Under the pieces are notes generated by a model, which made no database searches, was not told the DNA's origin, and was given only the letters and a program-made list of their open reading frames with translations. 5,715 nt of DNA from NCBI GenBank assembly GCA_035500455.1, contig DATJXG010000229.1:1-5715 (forward strand), written 5' to 3'. Made by a program: the position numbers and the translations under genes. The stretch comes from DATJXG01 sp035500455 (GTDB taxonomy: Bacteria > Acidobacteriota > Terriglobia > Terriglobales > Acidobacteriaceae). Of the stretch, positions 1-5,588 are shown piece after piece (the stretch's first letter is position 1; each line of letters opens with the position of its first letter).

Positions 1-1388
1 GGCTTGGTTTTGCCGCCCTTGCAGGCATCCAGCCACTCACGCTCATTCCCCGGCGAGCGGGGCAGGGTCTTCGCAGGCTGCTTATAGCTGTTCATTCTCG
101 CCACGGGTATCAGTTCCGGATGTCCGCCATTGAACCCGCAAAGAATTTTGCCCCGGTCGCCTATGAACAGTAGCCCTTCGTCACCTTCCTCACCTTCGCC
201 TTTGAACGGGCGCCCTTCCTCCAGTTCCGCCGGGCGCTCCGGCTTCAAACCGCCGTCATACCAGGTGAACTTTAGCGGGGGCATATCGCCGCGCGCGGGA
301 AAATCGTAGCGCACGATCGAGGCCAGCGGATACGTCTCATCATAGCGGTCGGTGGAACTGGCTTCCACGCTCGTGGGCGCTTCCAGCTTCAGCACCCGGA
401 AAATCGTGTCGAAGCTGTAGGAGCCCATGTCGCCGAGCGCGCCGCACCCGAAATCGGTCCAGCCACGCCACACGAACGGCAGGTACTCATGGTTGTACGG
501 TCGCTCCGGCGCCGGGCCGAGCCACAAATCCCAATCCAGGCCTTCCGGCACCGGCTCCACCTCTTTCGGGCGGTCGATGGCCTGCGCCCAGAACGGACGG
601 CTCGACCAATTCTGCACCTCCCGCACCGGCCCGATCGCTCCATCCCAGATCCACTCGCACAATTCGCGCGTGGCTTCGGAGGCCTGGTTGGCAACTGCAA
701 TCTGCGTCGCCACCCCGGTTTCGCGTGCGATTTCTGCGATGCGCCGCGCCTCGTAGATGGTGTGCGTCAGCGGCTTCTGGCAGAAGACGTGTTTGCCCTT
801 CTTCATGGCCGCAGCTGAGACGGCGGCATGCAGATTATCGGTGGTACACACCACAACCGCATCGACATCTTTCTGCTTGTCCAGAAGCTCGCGAAAGTCG
901 TTGTAGGCGGCGCATCCCCGGTACTGCCCGGAGCGCTGCTGCGCGCCATAATAGGCCTCGATGATTTTCTGGCACGGCTCGCGTCCCGAAACTCCGCTGG
1001 TCACTCGCAGGGCATGGGTCAGTTGAATCGGATCATCGGGGCTGAGCCAATCCCAGCCGGAGGTCACTCCCAGCAGCTCGCGCACAGATTTACAAAACTC
1101 GTGGGTGTCCCATTGCGGATGGTTGGCGCCGCTCTTGTTCACGTCGCAGACGGCAACTCCCTGCACGTCGGGCTCGCGCAAAAACTGCAGCATCACTCGC
1201 ATCCCCTGCGACCCCACGCCGATAAAGGCGATATTGACCTTATCGCTGGGAGCGACATATCCCGCTCCGCCAAGCACGCGCCGGGGAATGATCGAAAATC
1301 CCAGCGCCGCGCCGCCAGTCTGCGCCAGGAATTTGCGCCGTGATATTGCACGCTTCAAAACGCCGCCGGACTGAGTCTGATTCTTCAC
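1..1388 (-). CDS. Tat-exported Gfo/Idh/MocA-family oxidoreductase (C-terminus beyond window)
   Basis: NAD(P)-dependent oxidoreductase-like protein of the Gfo/Idh/MocA family, which usually acts on sugars or cyclitols; the substrate cannot be told from the sequence. Reading leftwards from GTG at 1388-1386, the frame is open for 462 codons and leaves the window without a stop. The N-terminus carries a Tat motif, SRRKFLAQ (residues 16-23, twin Arg 17-18), then a hydrophobic stretch, so export of the folded protein is likely. The Rossmann motif G57-V-G59-S-Q-G62 follows VNIAFI. A TDNLH segment (183-187) and CQKPLTHT (203-210) fit the family; the usual EKP is QKP here, with Lys205 kept as the likely catalytic lysine. 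The family usually runs about 430-490 residues, so little is missing. The GTG start was chosen because the Tat motif follows closely and GGGAGAGAG precedes it; no ATG lies just upstream. GH109-like glycosidases share this Tat/Rossmann build and remain an alternative. Confidence 0.9.
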   Translation of the reverse strand, partial: MKNQTQSGGVLKRAISRRKFLAQTGGAALGFSIIPRRVLGGAGYVAPSDKVNIAFIGVGSQGMRVMLQFLREPDVQGVAVCDVNKSGANHPQWDTHEFCKSVRELLGVTSGWDWLSPDDPIQLTHALRVTSGVSGREPCQKIIEAYYGAQQRSGQYRGCAAYNDFRELLDKQKDVDAVVVCTTDNLHAAVSAAAMKKGKHVFCQKPLTHTIYEARRIAEIARETGVATQIAVANQASEATRELCEWIWDGAIGPVREVQNWSSRPFWAQAIDRPKEVEPVPEGLDWDLWLGPAPERPYNHEYLPFVWRGWTDFGCGALGDMGSYSFDTIFRVLKLEAPTSVEASSTDRYDETYPLASIVRYDFPARGDMPPLKFTWYDGGLKPERPAELEEGRPFKGEGEEGDEGLLFIGDRGKILCGFNGGHPELIPVARMNSYKQPAKTLPRSPGNEREWLDACKGGKTK

Positions 1389-1438
1389 AATCTCTCTCCC
1401 TGACCGCAGATCCCGCCTGAATCTTTCCGCGGCCTACA

Positions 1439-1468
1439 ACAATACCGATCAGACGGGATGCTTGTAAA
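1439..1468 (-). promoter_or_regulatory. Putative sigma-70-type promoter of the oxidoreductase gene
   Basis: On the minus strand, TTTACA (1468-1463; 5/6 to TTGACA) is followed after 18 bp by TATTGT (1444-1439; 4/6 to TATAAT). It would start transcription near 1432 and give a leader of about 44 nt before the GTG at 1388. Position and spacing are good, but housekeeping promoters in GC-rich genomes are poorly defined, so this is tentative. Confidence 0.4.
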
Positions 1469-1758
1469 CGAACCTCGGCAAAGAAAAGAAACTCTCCCTC
1501 TCAAGCGGGCACGAGAGGAAGAGGCCAGCTGTATGCTGTCCCGAAAGTTCGCCTATTAATATTGTCTTCCTGCGCGTAGCGAAGAACCCCTGCAGTTGTT
1601 TGCAGCTTCCGTCTCTGTCACATCCGACCGATGGGTGCTTAATTTTCGCCGCAACTTTCTGGGACACTACACCAGTTCTTCGCATCCTTGCGACCTCTGC
1701 GGTGAACAATCCCGCATCCCCCACTCCCGAACCGCTGGCCCTACCAAAATCAGCAAGG
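1469..1758. other. Non-coding intergenic region between divergent genes, partly repeat-like
   Basis: I find no convincing gene here. A minus-strand open frame at 1449-1724 (91 codons) lacks a ribosome binding site and recognisable protein features. Part of it translates to a phrase like LQGFFATRRKT, which resembles spurious translations of dispersed intergenic repeats. The stretch GCGACCTCTGCGG (1690-1702) recurs with one change at 2133-2145. A weak inverted repeat, CCTCTC/GAGAGG (1497-1502, 1513-1518), has no clear role. Confidence 0.5.
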
Positions 1759-1767
1759 TGCTATACT
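1759..1767 (+). promoter_or_regulatory. Putative extended -10 promoter for the DUF1059 gene
   Basis: TG (1759-1760), one base, then TATACT (1762-1767; 5/6 to TATAAT) forms an extended -10 element. No good -35 lies at the right distance, which extended -10 promoters tolerate. It would start near 1774 and give a leader of about 90 nt. Confidence 0.4.
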
Positions 1768-1788
1768 GCGGCGCGCAGCGGACCGGAT

Positions 1789-1818
1789 GCGCGGACTTCT
1801 CCGAACTTTGGTCCGCGC
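1789..1818 (+). promoter_or_regulatory. Leader hairpin upstream of the DUF1059 gene
   Basis: GCGCGGAC (1789-1796) and GTCCGCGC (1811-1818) are perfect 8-bp inverted repeats around a 14-nt loop. The structure lies between the putative promoter and the Shine-Dalgarno, so it would form in the mRNA leader. It could stabilise the transcript or take part in control. There is no U-run after it, so it is not an obvious attenuator. Confidence 0.4.
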
Positions 1819-1852
1819 CGGGTCCTTTCATCGAACCGCCGTTTCAGAATTC

Positions 1853-1859
1853 AAGGAGG
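1853..1859 (+). promoter_or_regulatory. Shine-Dalgarno that fixes the DUF1059 start
   Basis: AAGGAGG lies 4 nt before the ATG at 1864. The same frame stays open upstream to about 1600, but this site and the family's usual N-terminus select 1864. Confidence 0.8.
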
Positions 1860-1863
1860 CTCT

Positions 1864-2046
1864 ATGGCAAAGATGATGAGCTGTCGCGACGTTGGCATGG
1901 ACTGCGATTTCGTGGCCCGTGGCGAAACCGAGGCGGATATTCTCGCGCAATGCGCCGAGCATGCCCGCACCGGCCACAATATGACTGAAATCCCGCCCGA
2001 GGTGCTGGTGGCAGTCCGCTCCGCCATCCGCGACGAAGCGGCCTAG
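1864..2046 (+). CDS. DUF1059 family small protein
   Basis: A 60-residue protein whose whole length fits the DUF1059 family (small bacterial and archaeal proteins of about 55-60 residues, function not established). Landmarks are MSCRDVGMDCDF (residues 5-16), GETEAD (20-25), AEHARTGH (31-38) and MTEIPPE (40-46). There is no signal peptide or membrane segment, so it is probably cytoplasmic. Cys7, Cys14, His33 and His38 are spaced like a C2H2 zinc-binding site (C-x6-C-x18-H-x4-H); metal binding is my inference. Cys30 is an extra cysteine. The gene appears to stand alone, with its own extended -10, a leader hairpin, an AAGGAGG ribosome binding site and a hairpin starting 13 nt after the stop. It converges with the sigma-54 activator gene, which ends at 2230. 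Confidence 0.92.
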   Translation: MAKMMSCRDVGMDCDFVARGETEADILAQCAEHARTGHNMTEIPPEVLVAVRSAIRDEAA

Positions 2047-2058
2047 TCGACTGAAGGC

Positions 2059-2090
2059 GGAGGCGCCTCTGGAAGGCCAGACGCGCCTCC
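2059..2090 (+). terminator. Hairpin downstream of the DUF1059 gene
   Basis: GGAGGCGC (2059-2066) pairs perfectly with GCGCCTCC (2083-2090), and inside the loop CTGG (2069-2072) pairs with CCAG (2077-2080) around AAGG. It starts 13 nt after the stop codon. No T-run follows, so it is either a non-canonical terminator or a 3'-end stabilising structure. Confidence 0.5.
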
Positions 2091-2128
2091 CCCTCCAACA
2101 TCATCTCTCCGTCTGCGCCGGCGCTGCT

Positions 2129-2166
2129 CTCCGCGACCTCGGCGGCATTTCTCAGCGACCTCGGCG
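2129..2166. repeat. Short tandem-like direct repeat, period 22 bp
   Basis: CTCCGCGACCTCGGCG (2129-2144) and CTCAGCGACCTCGGCG (2151-2166) match at 15 of 16 positions. A related 13-mer, GCGACCTCTGCGG, occurs at 1690-1702 on the other side of the DUF1059 gene. Confidence 0.6.
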
Positions 2167-2172
2167 ATGTAA

Positions 2173-2200
2173 GGTGTTTCTTGCCCCCGGCAGAAACACC
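2173..2200 (-). terminator. Hairpin downstream of the sigma-54 activator gene
   Basis: GGTGTTTCT (2173-2181) and AGAAACACC (2192-2200) are perfect 9-bp inverted repeats. Inside, GCC (2183-2185) can pair with GGC (2189-2191) with one bulged T, extending the stem to 12 bp. It lies about 30 nt past the activator's stop and could end that transcript. There is no clear U-tract on either strand, so the terminator call is tentative. Confidence 0.45.
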
Positions 2201-2229
2201 GTCAAGTCGAGACCGAGGGCCTCGCTTCC

Positions 2230-4167
2230 CTACCTCGCCCCTTCGCCAATAATCTTGGCCACCGGCTTCAACCCGAGATTGCGAATCAGCCGCAGCAGTG
2301 AGTTCGGGTGTAGACCAAGAATCTGCGCCGCCTCAATATAGTTGCCATTTGCCTGCTGCAGGGCCTGCACCACAAGTTGCTTCTTGCTGTCGCGAACCGA
2401 GCCGTGGTACTTCGCCGCTGGCGCGCAGGCGGGCGCCGCGCTCTCCAGCAGCACCTCCGGAAGATCGTCGATCAGGATGACTTCTCCCGTGCTCAGCACC
2501 ACCGCCCTTTCCAGCGCGTTCTCCAGCTCGCGAACATTACCCGGCCAGTCGTAGTTCATCAGGCAGGCCCGCGCCTCCGGCGAGAGCGCCTTAGCCCGTC
2601 CTTGGGCTCTTCGCCCGGCCTTCACGATGAAATGTTCCGCCAGCGCCGGAATATCCTCGCGCCTCTCCCGCAGCGACGGCATAGTTACCGCCACCACGTT
2701 CAGCCGGTAATAAAGGTCTTTGCGAAATTTTCCCGACTCCACAGCCTCCTGCAGGTCGCGATTGGTAGCCGCCACCAGCCGGATGTCCGCCTTGATCGGC
2801 CGCGTTCCCCCCACCCGCTCGAACTCCCGCTCCTGCAATACTCGCAGCAGCTTGGGCTGGAGTTCGACGGCCATCTCCGTCACCTCATCCAGGAATAACG
2901 TGCCTCCCTGCGCCGCCTCGATCTTGCCCTTCTTCTGCGCGATGGCGCCGGTGAACGCTCCCCGCTCATGCCCGAACAACTCACTCTCCAGCAGGGTCTC
3001 GGTAAGCGCCGCGCAGTTCACCGCCACCAGCGGCCGCTGTGCGCGCGGGCTGTTGTGATGAATGGCACGCGCCACCAGTTCTTTCCCGGTTCCGCTCTCG
3101 CCCTGGATCAGCACTGTCGAATCGGTTGGAGCCACCCGGCGGATTACCTCGAAAACCTGCTGCATGCGCGGGCTCGCGCCCACCATGTTGTGCTCGAGAT
3201 TGATCTCCTCCCGCAGCAGCTGATTTTCCTCCTTCAAACTCTCCCACTGGCGCACGTTCTCCAGGGCCAGGCTGGCAATGCCGGCCACCGCAGTCATGAC
3301 CTGCAAATGGTCCTGGTCAAACAGCTTTCCGGGATTGCGGCTGTCGAGATAGATCACGCCAATCACTTCGCCCGCCCTCATCAGCGGGACGCAGAGCAGC
3401 GACTGCGACTCGAACTCGTTCACCGTAGCCACCGCCCGGAAATTCGTATCCGCGGCGACATCGCGCACCAGCAGCCCGGCGCGCTCCGCCACCACCCTGC
3501 GCACCACGGTCCGGCTTAGCGGCACCGGTTTTCCCGGACCCGCCTTCCGGTCCCAGGCAATGGCCGATTCGCTCTGCTCCGTGCCCGGCACGAAATGCAG
3601 AATGGCGCCGCGGTCGGCCGGCACAACATCAAAGATCATCCCCAGCAGCTGCCACTCCAGCGCTTCGCGGTCGCGGATGCTCCCGATTCCCGTAGCCACG
3701 GTCAGCAGGAAATTCAGGTCGCTGGCAATGCGCGGCGTCTGCGGCAATGCCGCCGGCGTCACTCCCGGAAGCCCGTACGCTGCATCTTCCGGACGCAGCA
3801 AAAACGGCGCCGACCGCAGTTCGCCGGTCTCCGTCAATTCCACCGCGCTCTTTTCCAGATGGAAATCATCCTCCGCCGAAAGGAAGACCAGCACCGAATC
3901 CCCAACCACGATCTGATCGCCATGGCTCAACTCGTGCTGCTCCACTCTTACTCCGTTGACCCGGGTTCCATTCAAGCTGTTAAGGTCGCGAATCGTAAAC
4001 CGGCCATCCTGGCCGGTAATCGTGCAATGCCGCCGCGACAGCGCCGGATCGGATGTCCACAGCGGGTTGGACGAATCCCGGCCAACCGACACCTCGCCTT
4101 CCACCAGCGCAAGGCTGGCCGCCTTCAACGGTCCATGCACGCCCACCAGGCGAGGATTCATAGTCAT
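2230..4167 (-). CDS. FHA-GAF-AAA+ sigma-54-dependent transcriptional activator with Fis-type HTH
   Basis: A 645-residue enhancer-binding protein that uses ATP to open sigma-54 RNA polymerase promoters. Domains in order: FHA (about 6-97; VGR 28-30, SRRH 44-47, SLNGT 64-68), which in this fold binds phosphothreonine; GAF sensor (about 150-305); a short linker rich in Glu and Leu (about 308-325); AAA+ domain (about 328-560); C-terminal Fis-type HTH (about 594-635, NYIEAAQILGLHPNSLLRLI). The AAA+ motifs are intact: Walker A GESGTGKE (356-363), sigma-54-contacting GAFTGA (403-408), Walker B GGTLFLDE (421-428), arginine-finger region FRKDLYYRL (481-489), WPGNVREL (541-548). There is no receiver domain, so input is more likely Ser/Thr phosphorylation plus a GAF ligand than a partner histidine kinase. 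ATG at 4167 and in-frame ATG at 4161 are both possible; neither has a clear Shine-Dalgarno. It is divergent from the exported-protein gene, whose promoter looks sigma-54-type. Confidence 0.95.
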   Translation of the reverse strand: MTMNPRLVGVHGPLKAASLALVEGEVSVGRDSSNPLWTSDPALSRRHCTITGQDGRFTIRDLNSLNGTRVNGVRVEQHELSHGDQIVVGDSVLVFLSAEDDFHLEKSAVELTETGELRSAPFLLRPEDAAYGLPGVTPAALPQTPRIASDLNFLLTVATGIGSIRDREALEWQLLGMIFDVVPADRGAILHFVPGTEQSESAIAWDRKAGPGKPVPLSRTVVRRVVAERAGLLVRDVAADTNFRAVATVNEFESQSLLCVPLMRAGEVIGVIYLDSRNPGKLFDQDHLQVMTAVAGIASLALENVRQWESLKEENQLLREEINLEHNMVGASPRMQQVFEVIRRVAPTDSTVLIQGESGTGKELVARAIHHNSPRAQRPLVAVNCAALTETLLESELFGHERGAFTGAIAQKKGKIEAAQGGTLFLDEVTEMAVELQPKLLRVLQEREFERVGGTRPIKADIRLVAATNRDLQEAVESGKFRKDLYYRLNVVAVTMPSLRERREDIPALAEHFIVKAGRRAQGRAKALSPEARACLMNYDWPGNVRELENALERAVVLSTGEVILIDDLPEVLLESAAPACAPAAKYHGSVRDSKKQLVVQALQQANGNYIEAAQILGLHPNSLLRLIRNLGLKPVAKIIGEGAR

Positions 4168-4226
4168 CTGGTTGCCGCTTTTAACACATTTGTACCGCCC
4201 AAGTGTACCCCGGTTTCTCTTCGTTC

Positions 4227-4269
4227 CATTAACCGAAACGCGGCTCCGCCGCTAACCATTGGGTTAATG
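4227..4269. promoter_or_regulatory. Putative enhancer (upstream activating) site with TAACC/GGTTA palindrome, copy 1
   Basis: TAACCATTGGGTTA (4253-4266) is a palindrome of TAACC and GGTTA arms around ATTG. The wider region also holds CATTAACC (4227-4234) inverted against GGTTAATG (4262-4269), with a GCGGC-TCC-GCCGC palindrome (4240-4252) between. It lies about 125 bp upstream of the -24/-12 element at 4389 and about 85 bp upstream of the activator's own start. The same palindrome recurs at 5480-5493. I infer that it binds the neighbouring sigma-54 activator. Confidence 0.5.
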
Positions 4270-4388
4270 AAGCAGGCCCAGCGGGCGCGCCGGCAACTCC
4301 TGTGGAAGGGGCACAACCCAGCCTAAGGCACTGCAAATCAATCACTAGGCGCATTGATCCACCGCCGCCAACCCGTCCTTCCAATCTC

Positions 4389-4404
4389 TGGCCCCCGGGA
4401 TGCA
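4389..4404 (+). promoter_or_regulatory. Putative sigma-54 (-24/-12) promoter of the exported-protein gene
   Basis: TGGCCCCCGGGATGCA has GG at 4390-4391 and GC at 4402-4403, the exact spacing of sigma-54 promoters. It matches 9 of the 12 defined positions of TGGCACG-N4-TTGCA. The start would fall near 4415, giving a leader of about 100 nt. Support comes from the aligned, better-matching copy at 5589-5604 and from the adjacent sigma-54 activator gene. Confidence 0.55.
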
Positions 4405-4417
4405 TTAGCTCATTGCG

Positions 4418-4433
4418 AGTGGGGAACGGCAGT
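4418..4433 (+). repeat. Conserved leader block, copy 1
   Basis: AGTGGGGAACGGCAGT is identical to 5618-5633 and sits at the same distance (28 bp) from the -24 GG in both copies. It would lie at the very 5' end of the mRNA. Similarity continues more weakly towards both start codons, for example GACCGTT before each ribosome binding site. Confidence 0.75.
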
Positions 4434-4514
4434 ACGGCAAGAGCAGCAGGGGAAGCTACTTGCACCTGGATGCGCCGCTCAGACCGTTTCTAAACACCAT
4501 AAAGAGGAGGACAT

Positions 4515-4937
4515 ATGAAAAAGCATCTTCTCACTCTTGCGGGCGTGCTTGGTCTGCTGATGGCAGCCGGGTCGGCACACGCACAGTCGGTTAACGTGAA
4601 AGCTAACGTGCCCTTCGACTTCAAGATCGTCAACAAGCTTGTGCCTGCGGGGCAATATCAACTGGTTTCGAACGGCAGCCTGGACTCCGACATTCTTCGC
4701 CTGGTGAATGCCAAGGGTGGAACCCTGGCCCTGATCACCACCAGCAAAGACAGCAATGCGAAACCAGCCGACCACACCGTCCTGGTGTTTCACCGTTACG
4801 GCGACAACTATTTCCTCGCCGGCATGACTTCCAGCGGCCAGAGTATCCGTTGGGAGTTCCCGCGCGGAAAAGCTGAGATGGAGGTAGCGAGGGTGTCCCA
4901 GGCCAGCGATGTCCTGGTGGCTTCAACTGGACGCTAA
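4515..4937 (+). CDS. Small exported protein of unknown function (Acidobacteriota-type)
   Basis: A 140-residue protein with a clear Sec signal peptide: MKKH, a hydrophobic core (about 5-18), then AHA (21-23), with cleavage likely before Gln24. The mature part is about 117 residues, has no cysteine and no further membrane segment, and looks rich in beta strands. Landmarks are VKANVPFDFKIVNKLVPAGQY (split here as VKANVPFDF 28-36 and LVPAGQY 42-48), DILRLVN (59-65), HTVLVFHRYGDNYFL (87-101) and WEFPRGKAEMEVAR (113-126). I recognise this as a kind of exported protein common in Acidobacteriota, but know no function for it. AGGAGG (4505-4510) lies 4 nt before the ATG. The gene is monocistronic: a sigma-54-type promoter lies upstream and a strong terminator begins 46 nt after the stop. 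It is divergent from the sigma-54 activator, its likely regulator. Confidence 0.88.
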   Translation: MKKHLLTLAGVLGLLMAAGSAHAQSVNVKANVPFDFKIVNKLVPAGQYQLVSNGSLDSDILRLVNAKGGTLALITTSKDSNAKPADHTVLVFHRYGDNYFLAGMTSSGQSIRWEFPRGKAEMEVARVSQASDVLVASTGR

Positions 4938-4983
4938 GAGGGGAACGCGCCAGCAGGGACGAAAGTCCATCTCAGTAAAAAGA

Positions 4984-5015
4984 GGGAGCCCGCCGCGTCA
5001 CCGGGCTCCCTTTTT
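4984..5015 (+). terminator. Intrinsic terminator of the exported-protein gene
   Basis: GGGAGCCCG (4984-4992) pairs perfectly with CGGGCTCCC (5002-5010) around a 9-nt loop and is followed at once by TTTTT (5011-5015). An A-run just upstream (AAAAA before GA) could extend pairing and allow some activity in the other direction. Confidence 0.93.
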
Positions 5016-5240
5016 GCCGTTTGTCGGAACCGCCGGTTGACGCGCTCTCCGGGCTGATTGACAGAGCGCGCTCTCTCGCTGACAAATTGTCCGCTGGCAG
5101 AACAATTGTTATCCCCAGATGCTGCGAGCTTTCTCCCCCGCCAAACCTGAATTTTGATATTAGAGAAACGAACAAACCACAAATCAAAGCTCGCATCGCC
5201 AAGACCACTACGGCTTCAGTGTCTCCGGAAAAACGCGGAC
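5016..5240. other. Gene-free stretch with clustered palindromes
   Basis: No credible gene. It holds CGCGCTCT/AGAGCGCG (5041-5048, 5063-5070), an 8-bp inverted repeat with a 14-nt loop. Two AT-rich palindromes, GACAAATTGTC (5081-5091) and AACAATTGTT (5101-5110), are centred about 20 bp apart. A perfect TTGACA (5058-5063) has no good -10 at 16-18 bp. Confidence 0.4.
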
Positions 5241-5260
5241 GTGTCGATCACCGTGGAAGA

Positions 5261-5312
5261 GCGGCCCTTTCAGGGCCGCGTAAGTCCCCTCAATGAATGA
5301 GGGCTTCAGCCC
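5261..5312. repeat. REP-like cluster of three adjacent hairpins
   Basis: Three inverted repeats follow each other: GCGGCCCT-TTC-AGGGCCGC (5261-5279, perfect 8-bp stem), CCCTCA-ATGAA-TGAGGG (5287-5303) and GGGCT-TC-AGCCC (5301-5312, sharing its GGG with the second). The order and the 'ggcttcagcccc' phrase resemble dispersed palindromic intergenic repeats that I recall from Acidobacteriota genomes. It lies 246 bp past the terminator and far from any start codon, so it is unlikely to be a gene-specific terminator. No REP-associated transposase gene is in the window. Confidence 0.6.
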
Positions 5313-5476
5313 CGGTAGTCGTCGCTCCGCGGCGAAATCGACTTTTTCCGCACCCCTATAACCCCTGAGGTTTCCACACCCGTAACCAACTCACCGCGAC
5401 AGGCTGCCAAGGCCACCGTCTTCGACCTAAGTGAATCCTTCGCTGCTCCACTCTCATAAACCAAACGGCGGGTTTT
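5313..5476. other. Gene-free stretch upstream of the second regulatory copy
   Basis: No gene or strong structure seen. Two isolated TAACC half-sites occur at 5359-5363 and 5383-5387, which may be chance. Confidence 0.35.
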
Positions 5477-5493
5477 CATTAACCGTTGGGTTA
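5477..5493. promoter_or_regulatory. Putative enhancer site with TAACC/GGTTA palindrome, copy 2
   Basis: CATTAACC (5477-5484) overlaps TAACCGTTGGGTTA (5480-5493), which matches the 4253-4266 palindrome at 13 of 14 positions; only the first spacer base differs. It lies about 96 bp upstream of the -24/-12 element at 5589, a usual distance for a sigma-54 enhancer site. Confidence 0.5.
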
Positions 5494-5588
5494 GAGAAAA
5501 AGCCGCGATCGATTGTTCATCGGCATCGCGCCGACGCAAGTTGTTGTAAACGAGGCACCGCCTGCCTCCACAAAGCGCGGCGCACAGT

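Noticed and set aside
1497..1518. CCTCTC/GAGAGG hairpin followed by T-rich DNA on the minus strand, as a terminator
   Set aside because: The stem is only 6 bp and no minus-strand gene ends there.
1449..1724. Minus-strand open frame of 91 codons as a gene
   Set aside because: It has no ribosome binding site and no recognisable domain, covers the oxidoreductase's putative promoter region, and part of it reads like translated dispersed repeat.
1600..1863. N-terminal extension of the DUF1059 protein to 148 residues
   Set aside because: The extension runs through the extended -10, leader hairpin and Shine-Dalgarno and matches nothing in the family; ATG 1864 gives the normal length.
4191..4209. 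TGTACC direct repeat (4191-4196, 4204-4209) as an operator or promoter of the activator gene
   Set aside because: Six-base repeats 13 bp apart are too short to support a call, and I could not find a convincing -35/-10 or -24/-12 for the activator gene.
2298..4326. Long plus-strand open frames opposite the sigma-54 activator (for example 2377-2898, 2968-3519, 3595-4326)
   Set aside because: They are antisense shadows of a complete, well-recognised gene in GC-rich DNA.
4229..4465. Minus-strand frames at 4229-4465 and 5306-5653 that share an LPFPT...LMH phrase, suggesting two related proteins
   Set aside because: The similarity is explained by the duplicated promoter/leader DNA read backwards; neither frame has a ribosome binding site or a plausible protein.
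5101..5114. GGATAACAATT on the minus strand, as in half of the lac operator
   Set aside because: Only one half is present, without the GTGAGC partner, and there is no lac-type gene nearby; the match is mostly the AACAATTGTT palindrome.
5021..5296. Plus-strand open frame of 91 codons after the terminator
   Set aside because: It would start at TTG with no ribosome binding site, begins just after the terminator and ends inside the REP-like hairpins.
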